In this document: positions 1 through 7,813 of the stretch, piece after piece
Numbering within the stretch: the first letter of the stretch is position 1
Layout: each line of letters opens with the position of its first letter
Assembly (NCBI GenBank): GCA_030149115.1
Contig: JASBSE010000399.1
Location: 1 to 9,540, forward strand
Direction: 5' to 3'
Length of the DNA stretch: 9,540 nt
Source: Winogradskyella sp.
Lineage (GTDB): Bacteria > Bacteroidota > Bacteroidia > Flavobacteriales > Flavobacteriaceae
Notes under the pieces: model-generated
What the model saw: only the letters and a program-made list of their open reading frames with translations
Databases searched by the model: none
Told to the model about the DNA's origin: nothing
Program-made: the position numbers and the translations under genes

Positions 1-47
1 AAACTCTTTATTTTAGGGCATTGTAACAATATTTTTATATATTTGTC

Positions 48-78
48 TTTGTTAATAACATTTAACAACTTACATTTG
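48..78 (+). promoter_or_regulatory. Bacteroidota-type promoter of the ompA-family gene
   Basis: A TTTG (48-51) and a TACATTTG (71-78) are separated by 19 bases, which fits the known Bacteroidota housekeeping consensus TTTG-N19-21-TAnnTTTG. The predicted transcription start lies near 85, giving an A/T-rich leader of about 30 bases with no Shine-Dalgarno sequence, as is normal in this phylum. A second -7-like box, TATATTTG, lies at 38-45 but has no well-spaced -33 partner. The match is seen directly; its activity is inferred. The first 40 bases hold no recognisable gene end. Confidence 0.7.
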
Positions 79-115
79 CCAACAATTAACACTTAAAATT
101 AAAATTAATTAGAAT

Positions 116-1510
116 ATGAAAAATCTTAGCAGATTACTTTTTGTTGCAGTGCTTATTATAGGCTTAACTGCAAATGCTCAGGACAAAAACAATCCTTGGG
201 CTGTAACAATTGGTGCTAACGCAGTTGATTTATACCCTGTAGGTGAAGATATGCCTCAAGGTGATTACTTTGATGAATATTTCAACGTAACTGATCATTG
301 GAATATTTTCCCTTCTCTATCTACAATTTCGGTTTCGAGATACTTAAGTGATGGATTTACTTTTACTGCTACTGGATCATTAAACAGAATTGACAAATTA
401 GGTTCTTTCTCTGATCCTGTAACAGGTGTTGAAACTACAGCACCCGCAGATGATTTAACTTACTACGGTATAGACGGTAGAGTTTCTTACAGTTTTATGG
501 AATTAATCAATTCAAAAACTATTGACCCTTATCTTGGTGTTGGTGGTGGTTATACTTGGGTTGACGACATAGGTGCTGGTACTTTAAACGGTTCTTTAGG
601 TTTTAGAGTTTGGTTTACTGAAAAACTAGGTCTTGATGTTAATTCAACATACAAACATGCATTTGAAGATTACTTACCAAAGCACTTCCAACATTCAGTT
701 GGTTTAGTACTTAAGTTTGGTGGTACTGATACTGATGGTGATGGTATATACGACCAGGACGATGCTTGTCCAGAAGAAGCTGGTTTAGAAATTTTCAATG
801 GTTGTCCTGATTCTGATAACGATGGTATTCAAGACTCTAAAGATGATTGTCCTAACGTTGCTGGTTTAGCTGAATTTAACGGTTGTCCTGATTCTGACGG
901 TGACGGTGTAATGGACAAAGACGATAAGTGTCCTGATACTGCAGGTTTAAAATCTTTAGCTGGTTGTCCAGATGCAGATGGTGATGGTGTTGCTGATGGT
1001 GATGATAACTGTCCTAACGAAGCTGGTCCTGCTGCTAATAATGGATGTCCTTGGCCAGATACTGATGGTGATGGTATTTTAGACAAAGACGATAAGTGTC
1101 CTAATGAAGCTGGTGTAGCATCTAACAACGGTTGTCCAGAGGTTAAGCCAACTGAAGAAGTTATGGAAACTTTAAACAGCTATTCTAGATCAATTTTATT
1201 CCAATCTGGTAAAGCTTCTTTCCAAAAGCAAACTGATCAAGTATTACAAGCTATGGTTGCTATCTTTAAGCAATACCCACAAGCTAACTTCTCTATAGAA
1301 GGTCATACTGATAGTGATGGTCCTAAGAAAATGAACCAATCTTTATCAGAAAGAAGAGCTAACGCAGTAAGAGATTACTTAATCGCTAACGGCATTAGTG
1401 CTGAGAGATTAACAGCTAAAGGTTTTGGTGAAGATAACCCAATTGCTAGCAACAGTACTAGAGCTGGTAAAAAAGAAAACAGACGTGTAGAAGTTAAGTT
1501 GAAAAACTAA
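116..1510 (+). CDS. OmpA-family outer-membrane protein with five TSP3 calcium-binding repeats
   Basis: This 464-residue protein should sit in the outer membrane and tie it to peptidoglycan. It has a signal peptide (about 1-21, cut after ANA before QDK). A beta-barrel-like region (about 23-204) ends in the strand SVGLVLKFGG. Five thrombospondin type 3 repeats follow (205-341), rich in D-x-D-G-D-G and Cys-Pro, and expected to bind calcium. The OmpA C-terminal domain (about 355-464) contains GHTD (396-399), LSERRA and NRRVE. Asp399 and Arg414 are 15 residues apart, matching the diaminopimelate-binding Asp/Arg pair known from Acinetobacter OmpA. The ATG at 116 follows a good promoter and begins the signal peptide. 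Codon choice is strongly uniform (GGT, GCT, TTA), suggesting high expression. The hairpin after the gene indicates a single-gene transcript. Family assignment is firm; pore activity is not shown. Confidence 0.95.
   Translation: MKNLSRLLFVAVLIIGLTANAQDKNNPWAVTIGANAVDLYPVGEDMPQGDYFDEYFNVTDHWNIFPSLSTISVSRYLSDGFTFTATGSLNRIDKLGSFSDPVTGVETTAPADDLTYYGIDGRVSYSFMELINSKTIDPYLGVGGGYTWVDDIGAGTLNGSLGFRVWFTEKLGLDVNSTYKHAFEDYLPKHFQHSVGLVLKFGGTDTDGDGIYDQDDACPEEAGLEIFNGCPDSDNDGIQDSKDDCPNVAGLAEFNGCPDSDGDGVMDKDDKCPDTAGLKSLAGCPDADGDGVADGDDNCPNEAGPAANNGCPWPDTDGDGILDKDDKCPNEAGVASNNGCPEVKPTEEVMETLNSYSRSILFQSGKASFQKQTDQVLQAMVAIFKQYPQANFSIEGHTDSDGPKKMNQSLSERRANAVRDYLIANGISAERLTAKGFGEDNPIASNSTRAGKKENRRVEVKLKN
728..1138 (+). 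repeat. Five in-frame tandem TSP3 repeat units (81 bp each, fourth 87 bp)
   Basis: Residues 205-341 of the OmpA-family protein are five tandem units. Each starts with D-[TSA]-D-x-D-G, carries a central D-x-CP and ends with GCP. Units 1, 2, 3 and 5 are 27 residues; unit 4 is 29 because of an extra Trp-Pro after its last GCP. At the DNA level the units share short blocks such as gatggtgatggt and gacgataagtgtcct but are clearly diverged, so this is an old protein repeat and not a recent duplication. The periodicity also leaves a frame open on the opposite strand, which is not a gene. Confidence 0.9.
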
Positions 1511-1528
1511 TTATAATACACTCTAAAA

Positions 1529-1536
1529 TATATTTG
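1529..1536 (+). promoter_or_regulatory. Candidate -7 box for the nuclease-hydrolase operon
   Basis: TATATTTG matches the Bacteroidota -7 consensus TAnnTTTG and abuts the terminator stem. Initiation about 7 bases downstream (near 1543) would start inside the left arm, so the new RNA could not form the hairpin. No TTTG lies at the expected distance upstream, so only half of the promoter is seen and the call is tentative. Some promoter is needed, because the terminator leaves only 11 bases before the nuclease ATG. Confidence 0.35.
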
Positions 1537-1566
1537 AAAAACGCTCCGAAATTCGGAGCGTTTTTT
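1537..1566 (+). terminator. Rho-independent terminator after the ompA-family gene
   Basis: CGCTCCGA (1542-1549) and TCGGAGCG (1553-1560) form a perfect 8-bp stem with an AAT loop. The stem is extended by flanking A and T runs and followed by TTTTTT (1561-1566). It lies 27 bases after the OmpA stop and ends only 11 bases before the next start codon. The A tract on the other side would also let it act on the opposite strand, but no - strand gene needs it. Confidence 0.9.
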
Positions 1567-1577
1567 ATTTTTATATA

Positions 1578-4343
1578 ATGAGTAGTTTTATAAAATCAGT
1601 CTTAACAGACCTTAAAGACAAAGGCAATAATTTAGAAGATTTATACTTTATCCTTCCTAGTAAAAGAGCAGGAGTCTTTTTAAAACATCATCTTTCAACA
1701 CTAATTCAAAAACCAATATTTGCTCCACGTATTCTTAGCATTGAAGAATTTGTAGAAGAGATATCTGGCCTTAAGACGCTTTCTAATACAGACACTTTAT
1801 TTCAACTTTATAACGCCTACGTTGAAGTTACACCAACAGAAGGTCGAGAACCCTTTGAGGTTTTTTCTAGTTGGGCACAGATACTCATACAAGATTTTAA
1901 TGAAATAGACAGATATCTTGGCAATCAAGATACTATTTTTGACTATTTACACGCCATTAAAGAGTTAGATCATTGGTCCTTAGAAGCCGAACCAACAAAC
2001 TTGGTGAAGTCTTACTTGAAATTTTGGAAACAACTAAAAACATATTATCAAGTCTTTTCTGACAACCTACTAAAAAACAAACAAGCTTACCAAGGTCTAG
2101 TTTACAGAGAGGCTGTAGAAAATCTTGAAGCATACATAGAAAACAACACTAATAAGAATCATGTTTTTTTAGGATTTAATGCCCTTAACACATGTGAATC
2201 TCTAATTATTCAGGGGTTACTTCAAAATGGTTCTGCAAACATATACTGGGATGCAGATAATAGTTATTTAAATGATAATATCCACGATGCCGGTCTATTT
2301 ATTAGAGAACATAGAGCTAATTGGAATTACTTCAAAAAACAACCTTTTAATTGGGTAACTTCAAATTATAATCAGGAGAAAAACATTCAGGTTGTTGGTG
2401 TTCCTAAGTTGGTAGGTCAAGCAAAATATATTGGGCAAATTTTAGAAAAGATTGGTGTAAAAAATAACGACTTAAAGCATACTGCTGTCGTTCTTGGAGA
2501 AGAAAACCTATTAATTCCTGTTTTAAATTCTATACCAAAAGAGATTAGTCAAATCAACGTCACAATGGGATTGCCACTAAAATTTGTTCCCTTAGCTTCA
2601 TTGTTCGATTTGTTGTTTTCAATTCACAAAAAACCCACCAATAGATACTACTTTAGAGAAGTAATAGACCTTATTTCTCATCCATCAATTTATAGTTTAT
2701 TTGAAAAAGATGGAGGTAATTATCTAAATGAAATTTCCAGTTTTATTCAAAAAAACAATTTGGTACATCTGTCTTCTGTAGAACTTAAAAAAATTGCGCA
2801 CAAAGATGTACATAGCATTATAGATTTAATGTTTTCCTCATGGGAGAACGATCCTAAGAAAGCCTTAAATCACTGCTCTAATCTTATCTATTTAATTAAA
2901 GATAGTATTAACGACACTGTGAGCAATAAAGGTTTAGACCTTGAGTATTTATATAGATTTCACTCACTGTTCAATGAACTAAAAGAACTAAATGATAATT
3001 ACCATTATTTAAACTCTATAGAAAGCTTATACCGTATTTACAACGATGCACTACAAACCGAAACATTAGATTTTCAAGGAGAACCATTAGAAGGTCTTCA
3101 AATTATGGGTATGTTAGAGTCTCGTGTTCTGGACTTTGAAACTGTTATAATAAGCTCCGTAAACGAAGGCATACTCCCTTCAGGAAAAACAAACAATTCT
3201 TTTATATCTTTTGATGTTAAGGTTCAAAACAAATTGCCAACTTATAAAGAAAAAGATGCTGTCTATACCTATCACTTTTACAGATTAATACAACGAGCAA
3301 AAAATGTTTACATACTTTACAATACCGAAATCGATGCCCTAAAAGGAGGTGAAAAAAGTAGATTTATAACTCAAATGGACGTCGAAGGCATTCACAACAT
3401 TAACCATACTATTGTTTCGCCAGATGTTCCTGCCATAGAAAGCAGCTTAAAACAAATTTCAAAAACAAAAGCTATAATTTCAAAGTTAGAAGAACTCTCA
3501 AATTATGGATTTTCTCCATCATCTTTAACCAATTACATTAGAAACCCACTAGACTTCTATTATGAAAAAATATTGGGTGTTAAAGAGTTTGAAGACGTAG
3601 AAGAAAACATTGCAGCGAACACACTAGGCTCTGTAATACACAATACTTTAGAGGACTTCTATAAGCCCTTTGTTGGTAAAATGCTTACTGTAGATGCGTT
3701 AAAAGCGTTTAAATCTCAAATAAAAAATTCTGTTACACATCACTTTAAAGATTTGTATAAAGACGGTAATTTTAGTTCTGGGAAAAACCTAATAATATTC
3801 GAAATTGCTCAGCGCTATATTTCAAATTTTATTAATTCTGAAATTGAACAACTTAAAGCCGGCAGCCAAATAAAAATATTAGCAATTGAAGCAGATGAAA
3901 AAATTGAGTTGAATTTTGATAATATTTCTTACCCAATATATCTTACTGGTAAAGTAGATCGAATAGATGAGTTTAATGGCATCACAAGAGTGATAGATTA
4001 CAAGTCAGGTAAAGTCGATCAAGGCAAAGTAGAAATCGTAGATTGGGAAGACCTCACAACAGATTACGACAAGTACAGTAAATCTTTTCAAATTTTATGT
4101 TACGCTTATATGATGTATCAAAAGAAACTAATTGATTTACCAATAGAAGCGGGTATTATTTCTTTTAAAAATTTAAATAGCGGTTTCCTAAAATTTGGCA
4201 AAAAAGAGTCTACCTATAGCAGAAATAAGAATCAGCTCATTACCGAAGAAACACTAATCAACTTTGAGGTTGAACTTAAAAAACTGATAACAGAAATCTG
4301 TAATCCAGATGTTGACTTCATAGAAAAAGAATTAGACCAATGA
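1578..4343 (+). CDS. PD-(D/E)XK nuclease family protein, AddB/RecB-nuclease type
   Basis: This 921-residue protein is an AddB-like protein with a RecB-type nuclease domain, expected to process double-strand DNA ends with an AddA/RecB-like helicase. The N-terminus has LPSKRAG (26-32) where Firmicutes AddB carries a Walker A; no GxGKT is present. A helicase-like core contains GMLESRVLDFE (511-521) and NEGILP (529-534), typical of AddB relatives. The C-terminal nuclease shows His688, Asp794 (GKVDRID), Asp807 and Lys809 (IDYKSGK), then Gln838 and Tyr842. The 13-residue Asp-Asp spacing and D-Y-K match the RecB active site, so catalysis looks intact. Asn656 sits where many AddB proteins have the first of a run of iron-sulfur cysteines, and the C-terminus has only one Cys, so a cluster seems absent. 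The last four bases overlap the hydrolase start (ATGA). No helicase partner lies in the window. Confidence 0.85.
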   Translation: MSSFIKSVLTDLKDKGNNLEDLYFILPSKRAGVFLKHHLSTLIQKPIFAPRILSIEEFVEEISGLKTLSNTDTLFQLYNAYVEVTPTEGREPFEVFSSWAQILIQDFNEIDRYLGNQDTIFDYLHAIKELDHWSLEAEPTNLVKSYLKFWKQLKTYYQVFSDNLLKNKQAYQGLVYREAVENLEAYIENNTNKNHVFLGFNALNTCESLIIQGLLQNGSANIYWDADNSYLNDNIHDAGLFIREHRANWNYFKKQPFNWVTSNYNQEKNIQVVGVPKLVGQAKYIGQILEKIGVKNNDLKHTAVVLGEENLLIPVLNSIPKEISQINVTMGLPLKFVPLASLFDLLFSIHKKPTNRYYFREVIDLISHPSIYSLFEKDGGNYLNEISSFIQKNNLVHLSSVELKKIAHKDVHSIIDLMFSSWENDPKKALNHCSNLIYLIKDSINDTVSNKGLDLEYLYRFHSLFNELKELNDNYHYLNSIESLYRIYNDALQTETLDFQGEPLEGLQIMGMLESRVLDFETVIISSVNEGILPSGKTNNSFISFDVKVQNKLPTYKEKDAVYTYHFYRLIQRAKNVYILYNTEIDALKGGEKSRFITQMDVEGIHNINHTIVSPDVPAIESSLKQISKTKAIISKLEELSNYGFSPSSLTNYIRNPLDFYYEKILGVKEFEDVEENIAANTLGSVIHNTLEDFYKPFVGKMLTVDALKAFKSQIKNSVTHHFKDLYKDGNFSSGKNLIIFEIAQRYISNFINSEIEQLKAGSQIKILAIEADEKIELNFDNISYPIYLTGKVDRIDEFNGITRVIDYKSGKVDQGKVEIVDWEDLTTDYDKYSKSFQILCYAYMMYQKKLIDLPIEAGIISFKNLNSGFLKFGKKESTYSRNKNQLITEETLINFEVELKKLITEICNPDVDFIEKELDQ

Positions 4344-5182
4344 TCATTGACAAAAATATAGTTATAGAAAGAATTAACAAGAAACCCATTCTTTTAGACC
4401 TATTCTATAACCAGGAAAACACAAATCAGCCCATCGTTATATTTTGTCATGGCTACAAAGGCTTTAAAGATTGGGGAGCTTGGGATTTAATGGCTAAAGC
4501 TATATCTGATAAAGGTTTTTGTTTTTTGAAATTCAATTTTTCGCATAACGGAGGCACTGTAGAAAACCCAATAGATTTTCCAGATCTTGAGGCTTTTGGT
4601 AATAACAATTATACCAAAGAATTAGATGATTTAAATGATGTTCTAGGTTGGATTCAAAAACATTTCAAAAATGACCCTAAAGTAAATATTAATGAGATTT
4701 CATTAATTGGCCATAGTCGAGGTGGTGGTATTACCATTTTAAAAGCTTCTGAAGACCATAGAATATCAAAGTTGGTATCCTTAGCTAGCGTTAGTGACTA
4801 TGCTTCACGTTTTGGTTCTGAAAGCGACATCAAACAATGGCAGAAAGATGGTGTAAAATATGTGATCAATGGTAGAACTAAACAAGAAATGCCACACCAT
4901 TATCAGTTTTTTGAAGACTTTAAAGCCAATGAAGAACGACTAAATATTGAAAAAGCAACGAAGTCAATAGACATACCTCATCTGGTAATTCATGGTTCTG
5001 ATGACACCTCAGTAAAAATGGAGGAATCAGAAGCTCTACACAGATGGAACCCAAAAAGTCAATTAAAAATTATCGAAGGAGCCAATCATGTTTTTAATAC
5101 TTCGCATCCATGGCAGAAGGACGAATTATCCACAGAATTACATGAAGTTGTAGCCAAAATTATTACGTTTTTGCATTCCTAA
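4340..5182 (+). CDS. Alpha/beta hydrolase, serine-nucleophile type
   Basis: This 280-residue cytoplasmic protein has no signal peptide. The oxyanion-hole motif is CHGYKG (His37-Gly38). The nucleophile elbow is GHSRGGG with Ser126. The probable acid is Asp222 in HGSDDTSV, and the catalytic histidine is His250 in GANHVF. All triad members are in the usual order and spacing for the fold, so the enzyme should be active as an esterase, peptidase or related hydrolase. The substrate cannot be told from the sequence. It begins with an ATGA overlap on the nuclease gene, so it is probably translationally coupled, but no functional link to DNA repair is evident. It ends 9 bases from the convergent kinase gene with no terminator between. 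The fold is sure; any narrower name would be a guess. Confidence 0.88.
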   Translation: MIIDKNIVIERINKKPILLDLFYNQENTNQPIVIFCHGYKGFKDWGAWDLMAKAISDKGFCFLKFNFSHNGGTVENPIDFPDLEAFGNNNYTKELDDLNDVLGWIQKHFKNDPKVNINEISLIGHSRGGGITILKASEDHRISKLVSLASVSDYASRFGSESDIKQWQKDGVKYVINGRTKQEMPHHYQFFEDFKANEERLNIEKATKSIDIPHLVIHGSDDTSVKMEESEALHRWNPKSQLKIIEGANHVFNTSHPWQKDELSTELHEVVAKIITFLHS

Positions 5183-5191
5183 ACATCGTAT

Positions 5192-7546
5192 TTAAGCAAC
5201 ACTAAGTTCGATATCGCAACAACGTTTTATTTTGTTTAGAAGTGCTTCTTTTTTAACAGGTTTGGTCATGTAATCATTCATGCCTAATGCCATTACACGT
5301 TGTCTTGTTTCTTGCATGGCATCTGCTGTAACTGCTATGATTGGTATCTTTCCTATGACCTGTCCTAATTCTCCACTTCTAATTAACTTAGTAGCTTCAT
5401 AACCATCCATAATTGGCATCTGCAGGTCCATTAAAACAACATTATAAACTTCCTTTTTCAAAGCATCTATAGCTTCTGCTCCATTTTCAACAACGGTAAA
5501 AGATACATTATCTAACCCTTTTAATAATTGGCGCATTACCATTTGGTTCAGCTTATTATCCTCTACGACTAAAATGTGCATTTGCTTTTCGAAGACAACA
5601 AGGTTTTCGATGTCTCTAGTTTTGTTATCAGCAACTTGAGTTAAAGGTATTTTTATGAAGACATCAGTACCATCATCTACTTTACTTTCAATATTGATTT
5701 TACCACCAAACAGAGTAACTAAGTGCTTTGCTATGGTTAAACCTAAACCAATACCACCAAATTGACGTTTGTGATTCAAACGCATCTGGTTAAAACTATT
5801 AAATACATCATCCTTGTCTTCTTCATTCATTCCAACACCTGTATCAGATATTTGAAATGAAAATTCAGACACATTATCTGGTCGGTCTATACATTTCAAC
5901 TTCATAATTACCTGGCCACTATTAGTAAACTTTACAGCATTACTTAATACGTTATTGATGATTTGTACAAACCTATCAGCGTCACCAGAAACCTTGGCTG
6001 GTATATCGGTATCCATTTCAAAACTGTAAACTAGGCCTTTATTTTGCGATTCCAACTTCCAGTTTTCACTAATCTGGTTTAGGATTAGTGACGGATTGAA
6101 ATCTTCATTTCTCAATTGGAGTTCGTTCTTTTCTATTTTTTCAAAATCCAAGACATCGTTGACATTGCTTAGAAGACTTATGCTCGCGTTTCTAATCGTT
6201 TGATATTTCTTTCGATCTTCAATACTATTGTCACCATTTCCAAGTTCGGCTTCTACAATTCCCATAATGGCATTAATTGGTGTACGTAGCTCGTGACTCA
6301 TATTAGACATGAAATACGTTTTCAGTTCACTTATCTCTTCTGATCTTTTTAAAGCTAATTTTTGTGCTTTCTCATTATCTTGTCTTAATCGCTTTATTAA
6401 ATTGGTCATGGAAAGTGATAAGAAAACAACCTCTAAACCAGATCCGAACTTAGAACTATTCAACGTGTAAAAATTACTTGGCAATAGTCCTAAATTATTC
6501 ATTACAAAGCCTAAAAGTCCAACCACCAAGAATAATATTCCAAGAGAAAAATAAGGGTCAATCTTTATTTTCTTGAATCTCATCGTAAATACCGTAGTGA
6601 GAATAAGTAGCAAACTTATAAGACCATTAAGGTTACTAAATGGATAAGTAAGTTCTAACGTTTTTGCATTGATAAATATCATCGCAAACAGAACTATTAA
6701 AACAATATAGACTACATTATATATGCGTTGAAACCCTTTTAAATTTTCCTTTATGTTTAAAAAATATTCACAATATTTCAATAAAAACAAGTTAGATAAA
6801 AGCGCAGAAACAAGGACCATTCTACTATTAAAATAACTTTCGTTTGGTAAAAAATATTGATGAATAAATCCGTCTAAAGACGCTTGCATTAAAGCAATGG
6901 AAAATACATAAAGCCCATAATACAAAAATGACTTCCTCTTAAGACTTCCGTAGAAAAACAGATAAACCAACCCTGCTAAAAGTAAAACTCCGTAGAATAA
7001 GCCCAAAAATAATTGCTGCCTGTAATTACTAAGAAAAAAGTTAACACCATTATAAAGATCTAAGGGTACATTAATGGTTTCCCCATCACTAGACAGTTCT
7101 AAGTAAAACTGTTGTTCCGTGTTTGCAGGTAATATTATTTTGAAAACGGTTTCTCTATGACTAACATCTCTATTATTAAAATTGATTTGATCGCCATTAC
7201 TGTGTTTTATTGTTTCGTCCCCAATTTGATAAAGATTTGCAACATCAGTTATTGCTCTTGCGGTTTGCAAGAAATATAATTTATCTTGATTTGAAGAGTT
7301 TGTTAATCGGAAGCGCACCCAATAGGTATCTGAAGTAAAACCAAGATCATGGTTCGCCGATTGAAGTTTCTTGTAGCTTAGCGTATCGTTTGCCAAAACA
7401 TCATCAATAGACAATTCTTTATCATAAACGTCAACATATTCTGCATATTGATAAAGATTTCCTTCTGAAGTTTCTGGATTAAAAGCTGTGTTTTGGGCGT
7501 ATAAGGAAGACGCCAAAAAATAGATAATTAGTAGGGCTTTGTTCAT
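5192..7546 (-). CDS. 7TMR-DISM hybrid sensor histidine kinase with C-terminal receiver
   Basis: I start this 784-residue protein at the ATG at 7546, because MNKALLIIYFLASSLYA is then a clean signal peptide. A TTG at 7564 would add six residues (MFNAPY) and spoil it. A periplasmic 7TMR-DISM extracellular domain follows (about 30-165, with YWVRFRLTN at 75-83). Seven membrane helices lie at about 178-200, 207-224, 243-262, 276-294, 305-323, 332-352 and 366-384. A charged coiled-coil linker leads to HisKA (SHELRTP, phospho-acceptor His418). The HATPase has Asn536 in SNAVKFT, DTGVGM (568-573) and FGGIGLGL (596-603). The receiver (about 656-775) has the acidic pair Glu662/Asp663, phospho-acceptor Asp707 in LMDLQMP, Thr740 and Lys762. 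All key residues are present. The ligand is unknown; DISM domains are thought to bind small molecules such as carbohydrates. No separate response regulator or effector lies nearby, so the phosphate target is elsewhere. Confidence 0.93.
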   Translation of the reverse strand: MNKALLIIYFLASSLYAQNTAFNPETSEGNLYQYAEYVDVYDKELSIDDVLANDTLSYKKLQSANHDLGFTSDTYWVRFRLTNSSNQDKLYFLQTARAITDVANLYQIGDETIKHSNGDQINFNNRDVSHRETVFKIILPANTEQQFYLELSSDGETINVPLDLYNGVNFFLSNYRQQLFLGLFYGVLLLAGLVYLFFYGSLKRKSFLYYGLYVFSIALMQASLDGFIHQYFLPNESYFNSRMVLVSALLSNLFLLKYCEYFLNIKENLKGFQRIYNVVYIVLIVLFAMIFINAKTLELTYPFSNLNGLISLLLILTTVFTMRFKKIKIDPYFSLGILFLVVGLLGFVMNNLGLLPSNFYTLNSSKFGSGLEVVFLSLSMTNLIKRLRQDNEKAQKLALKRSEEISELKTYFMSNMSHELRTPINAIMGIVEAELGNGDNSIEDRKKYQTIRNASISLLSNVNDVLDFEKIEKNELQLRNEDFNPSLILNQISENWKLESQNKGLVYSFEMDTDIPAKVSGDADRFVQIINNVLSNAVKFTNSGQVIMKLKCIDRPDNVSEFSFQISDTGVGMNEEDKDDVFNSFNQMRLNHKRQFGGIGLGLTIAKHLVTLFGGKINIESKVDDGTDVFIKIPLTQVADNKTRDIENLVVFEKQMHILVVEDNKLNQMVMRQLLKGLDNVSFTVVENGAEAIDALKKEVYNVVLMDLQMPIMDGYEATKLIRSGELGQVIGKIPIIAVTADAMQETRQRVMALGMNDYMTKPVKKEALLNKIKRCCDIELSVA

Positions 7547-7651
7547 GTAAGGGGCATTAAACAAATGCGAACATACTAAATAATAATTAAATACAACATT
7601 TATCTATCATAATGTTTGTTAAGAAGATAGGTCTTGAACTTAAGGTATTCT

Positions 7652-7680
7652 CAAATTTATTTTGAACAATCTAAAGCAAA
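7652..7680 (-). promoter_or_regulatory. Possible promoter of the hybrid kinase gene
   Basis: Read on the - strand, TTTG (7680-7677) is followed after 17 bases by TAAATTTG (7659-7652), which matches the Bacteroidota -7 consensus. The spacer is shorter than the usual 19-21, so the call is weak. It is well placed, between the tRNA terminator and the kinase start, and would give a leader of about 100 bases. The rest of 7547-7690 is AT-rich. It holds an AACATT/AATGTT inverted repeat with a 10-base loop (7595-7616) whose role is unknown. Confidence 0.35.
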
Positions 7681-7689
7681 TCATAAATA

Positions 7690-7726
7690 CAAAAAAAGCC
7701 TTAGACAGAATAAATCTAAGGCTTTA
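7690..7726 (-). terminator. Rho-independent terminator after tRNA-Ala
   Basis: On the - strand, AAAGCCTTAGA (7725-7715) pairs with TCTAAGGCTTT (7705-7695), an 11-bp perfect stem with a 9-base loop. A T run follows (7697-7691 as read on that strand). It begins 9-10 bases past the tRNA 3' end and should end the transcript that carries the universal stress protein gene and the tRNA. Confidence 0.85.
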
Positions 7727-7734
7727 ATAGGTTG

Positions 7735-7808
7735 TGGAGCATATCGGAGTCGAACCGATGACCTCTACGCTGCCAGCGTAGCGCTCTAGCCAGCTGAGCT
7801 AATGCCCC
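7735..7808 (-). tRNA. tRNA-Ala, anticodon GGC
   Basis: The - strand folds into a full 74-base cloverleaf. The acceptor is GGGGCAT/ATGCTCC, the D stem GCTC/GAGC, the anticodon stem CTACG/CGTAG with loop CTGGCAG, and the T arm ATCGG-TTCGACT-CCGAT. The loop places GGC at positions 34-36, reading GCC (and GCU) alanine codons. The third acceptor pair is G-U (G3:U70), the known identity element for alanyl-tRNA synthetase. The discriminator is A (7735). It is followed by CAA, so the CCA tail is not encoded and must be added by the nucleotidyltransferase. The 5' end is only 5 bases past the stop of the universal stress protein gene. No separate promoter is seen, so it is probably cut out of that mRNA by RNase P. 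Confidence 0.97.
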
Positions 7809-7813
7809 AAATT

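Noticed and set aside
1..40. Possible last codons of an upstream gene ending in TAG (14-16)
   Set aside because: Four codons cannot be identified; only flanking sequence could show it.
829..1128. Open frame of 99 codons on the - strand inside the OmpA gene
   Set aside because: It is a by-product of the TSP3 repeat periodicity and biased codon use: a Ser/Pro/Ala-rich repeat mirror with no family resemblance.
1578..5182. Nuclease plus hydrolase considered as an anti-phage defence system
   Set aside because: The nuclease has AddB/RecB features of housekeeping recombination. There is no recognition, sensor or mobile-element context, and composition matches the neighbours.
5183..5220. CGATATCG palindrome near the convergent gene ends (5209-5216), considered as a shared terminator
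   Set aside because: It has no loop and no T run and lies in the last codons of the kinase; I see no terminator in this gap.
7595..7616. AACATT-N10-AATGTT inverted repeat upstream of the kinase
   Set aside because: It could be an operator, but 6-bp arms of pure A/T character are expected by chance in such AT-rich DNA and no cognate regulator is visible.
7612..7665. 17-codon + strand open frame in the kinase upstream region
   Set aside because: It is too short, has no promoter or family signal, and lies where a - strand leader is expected.
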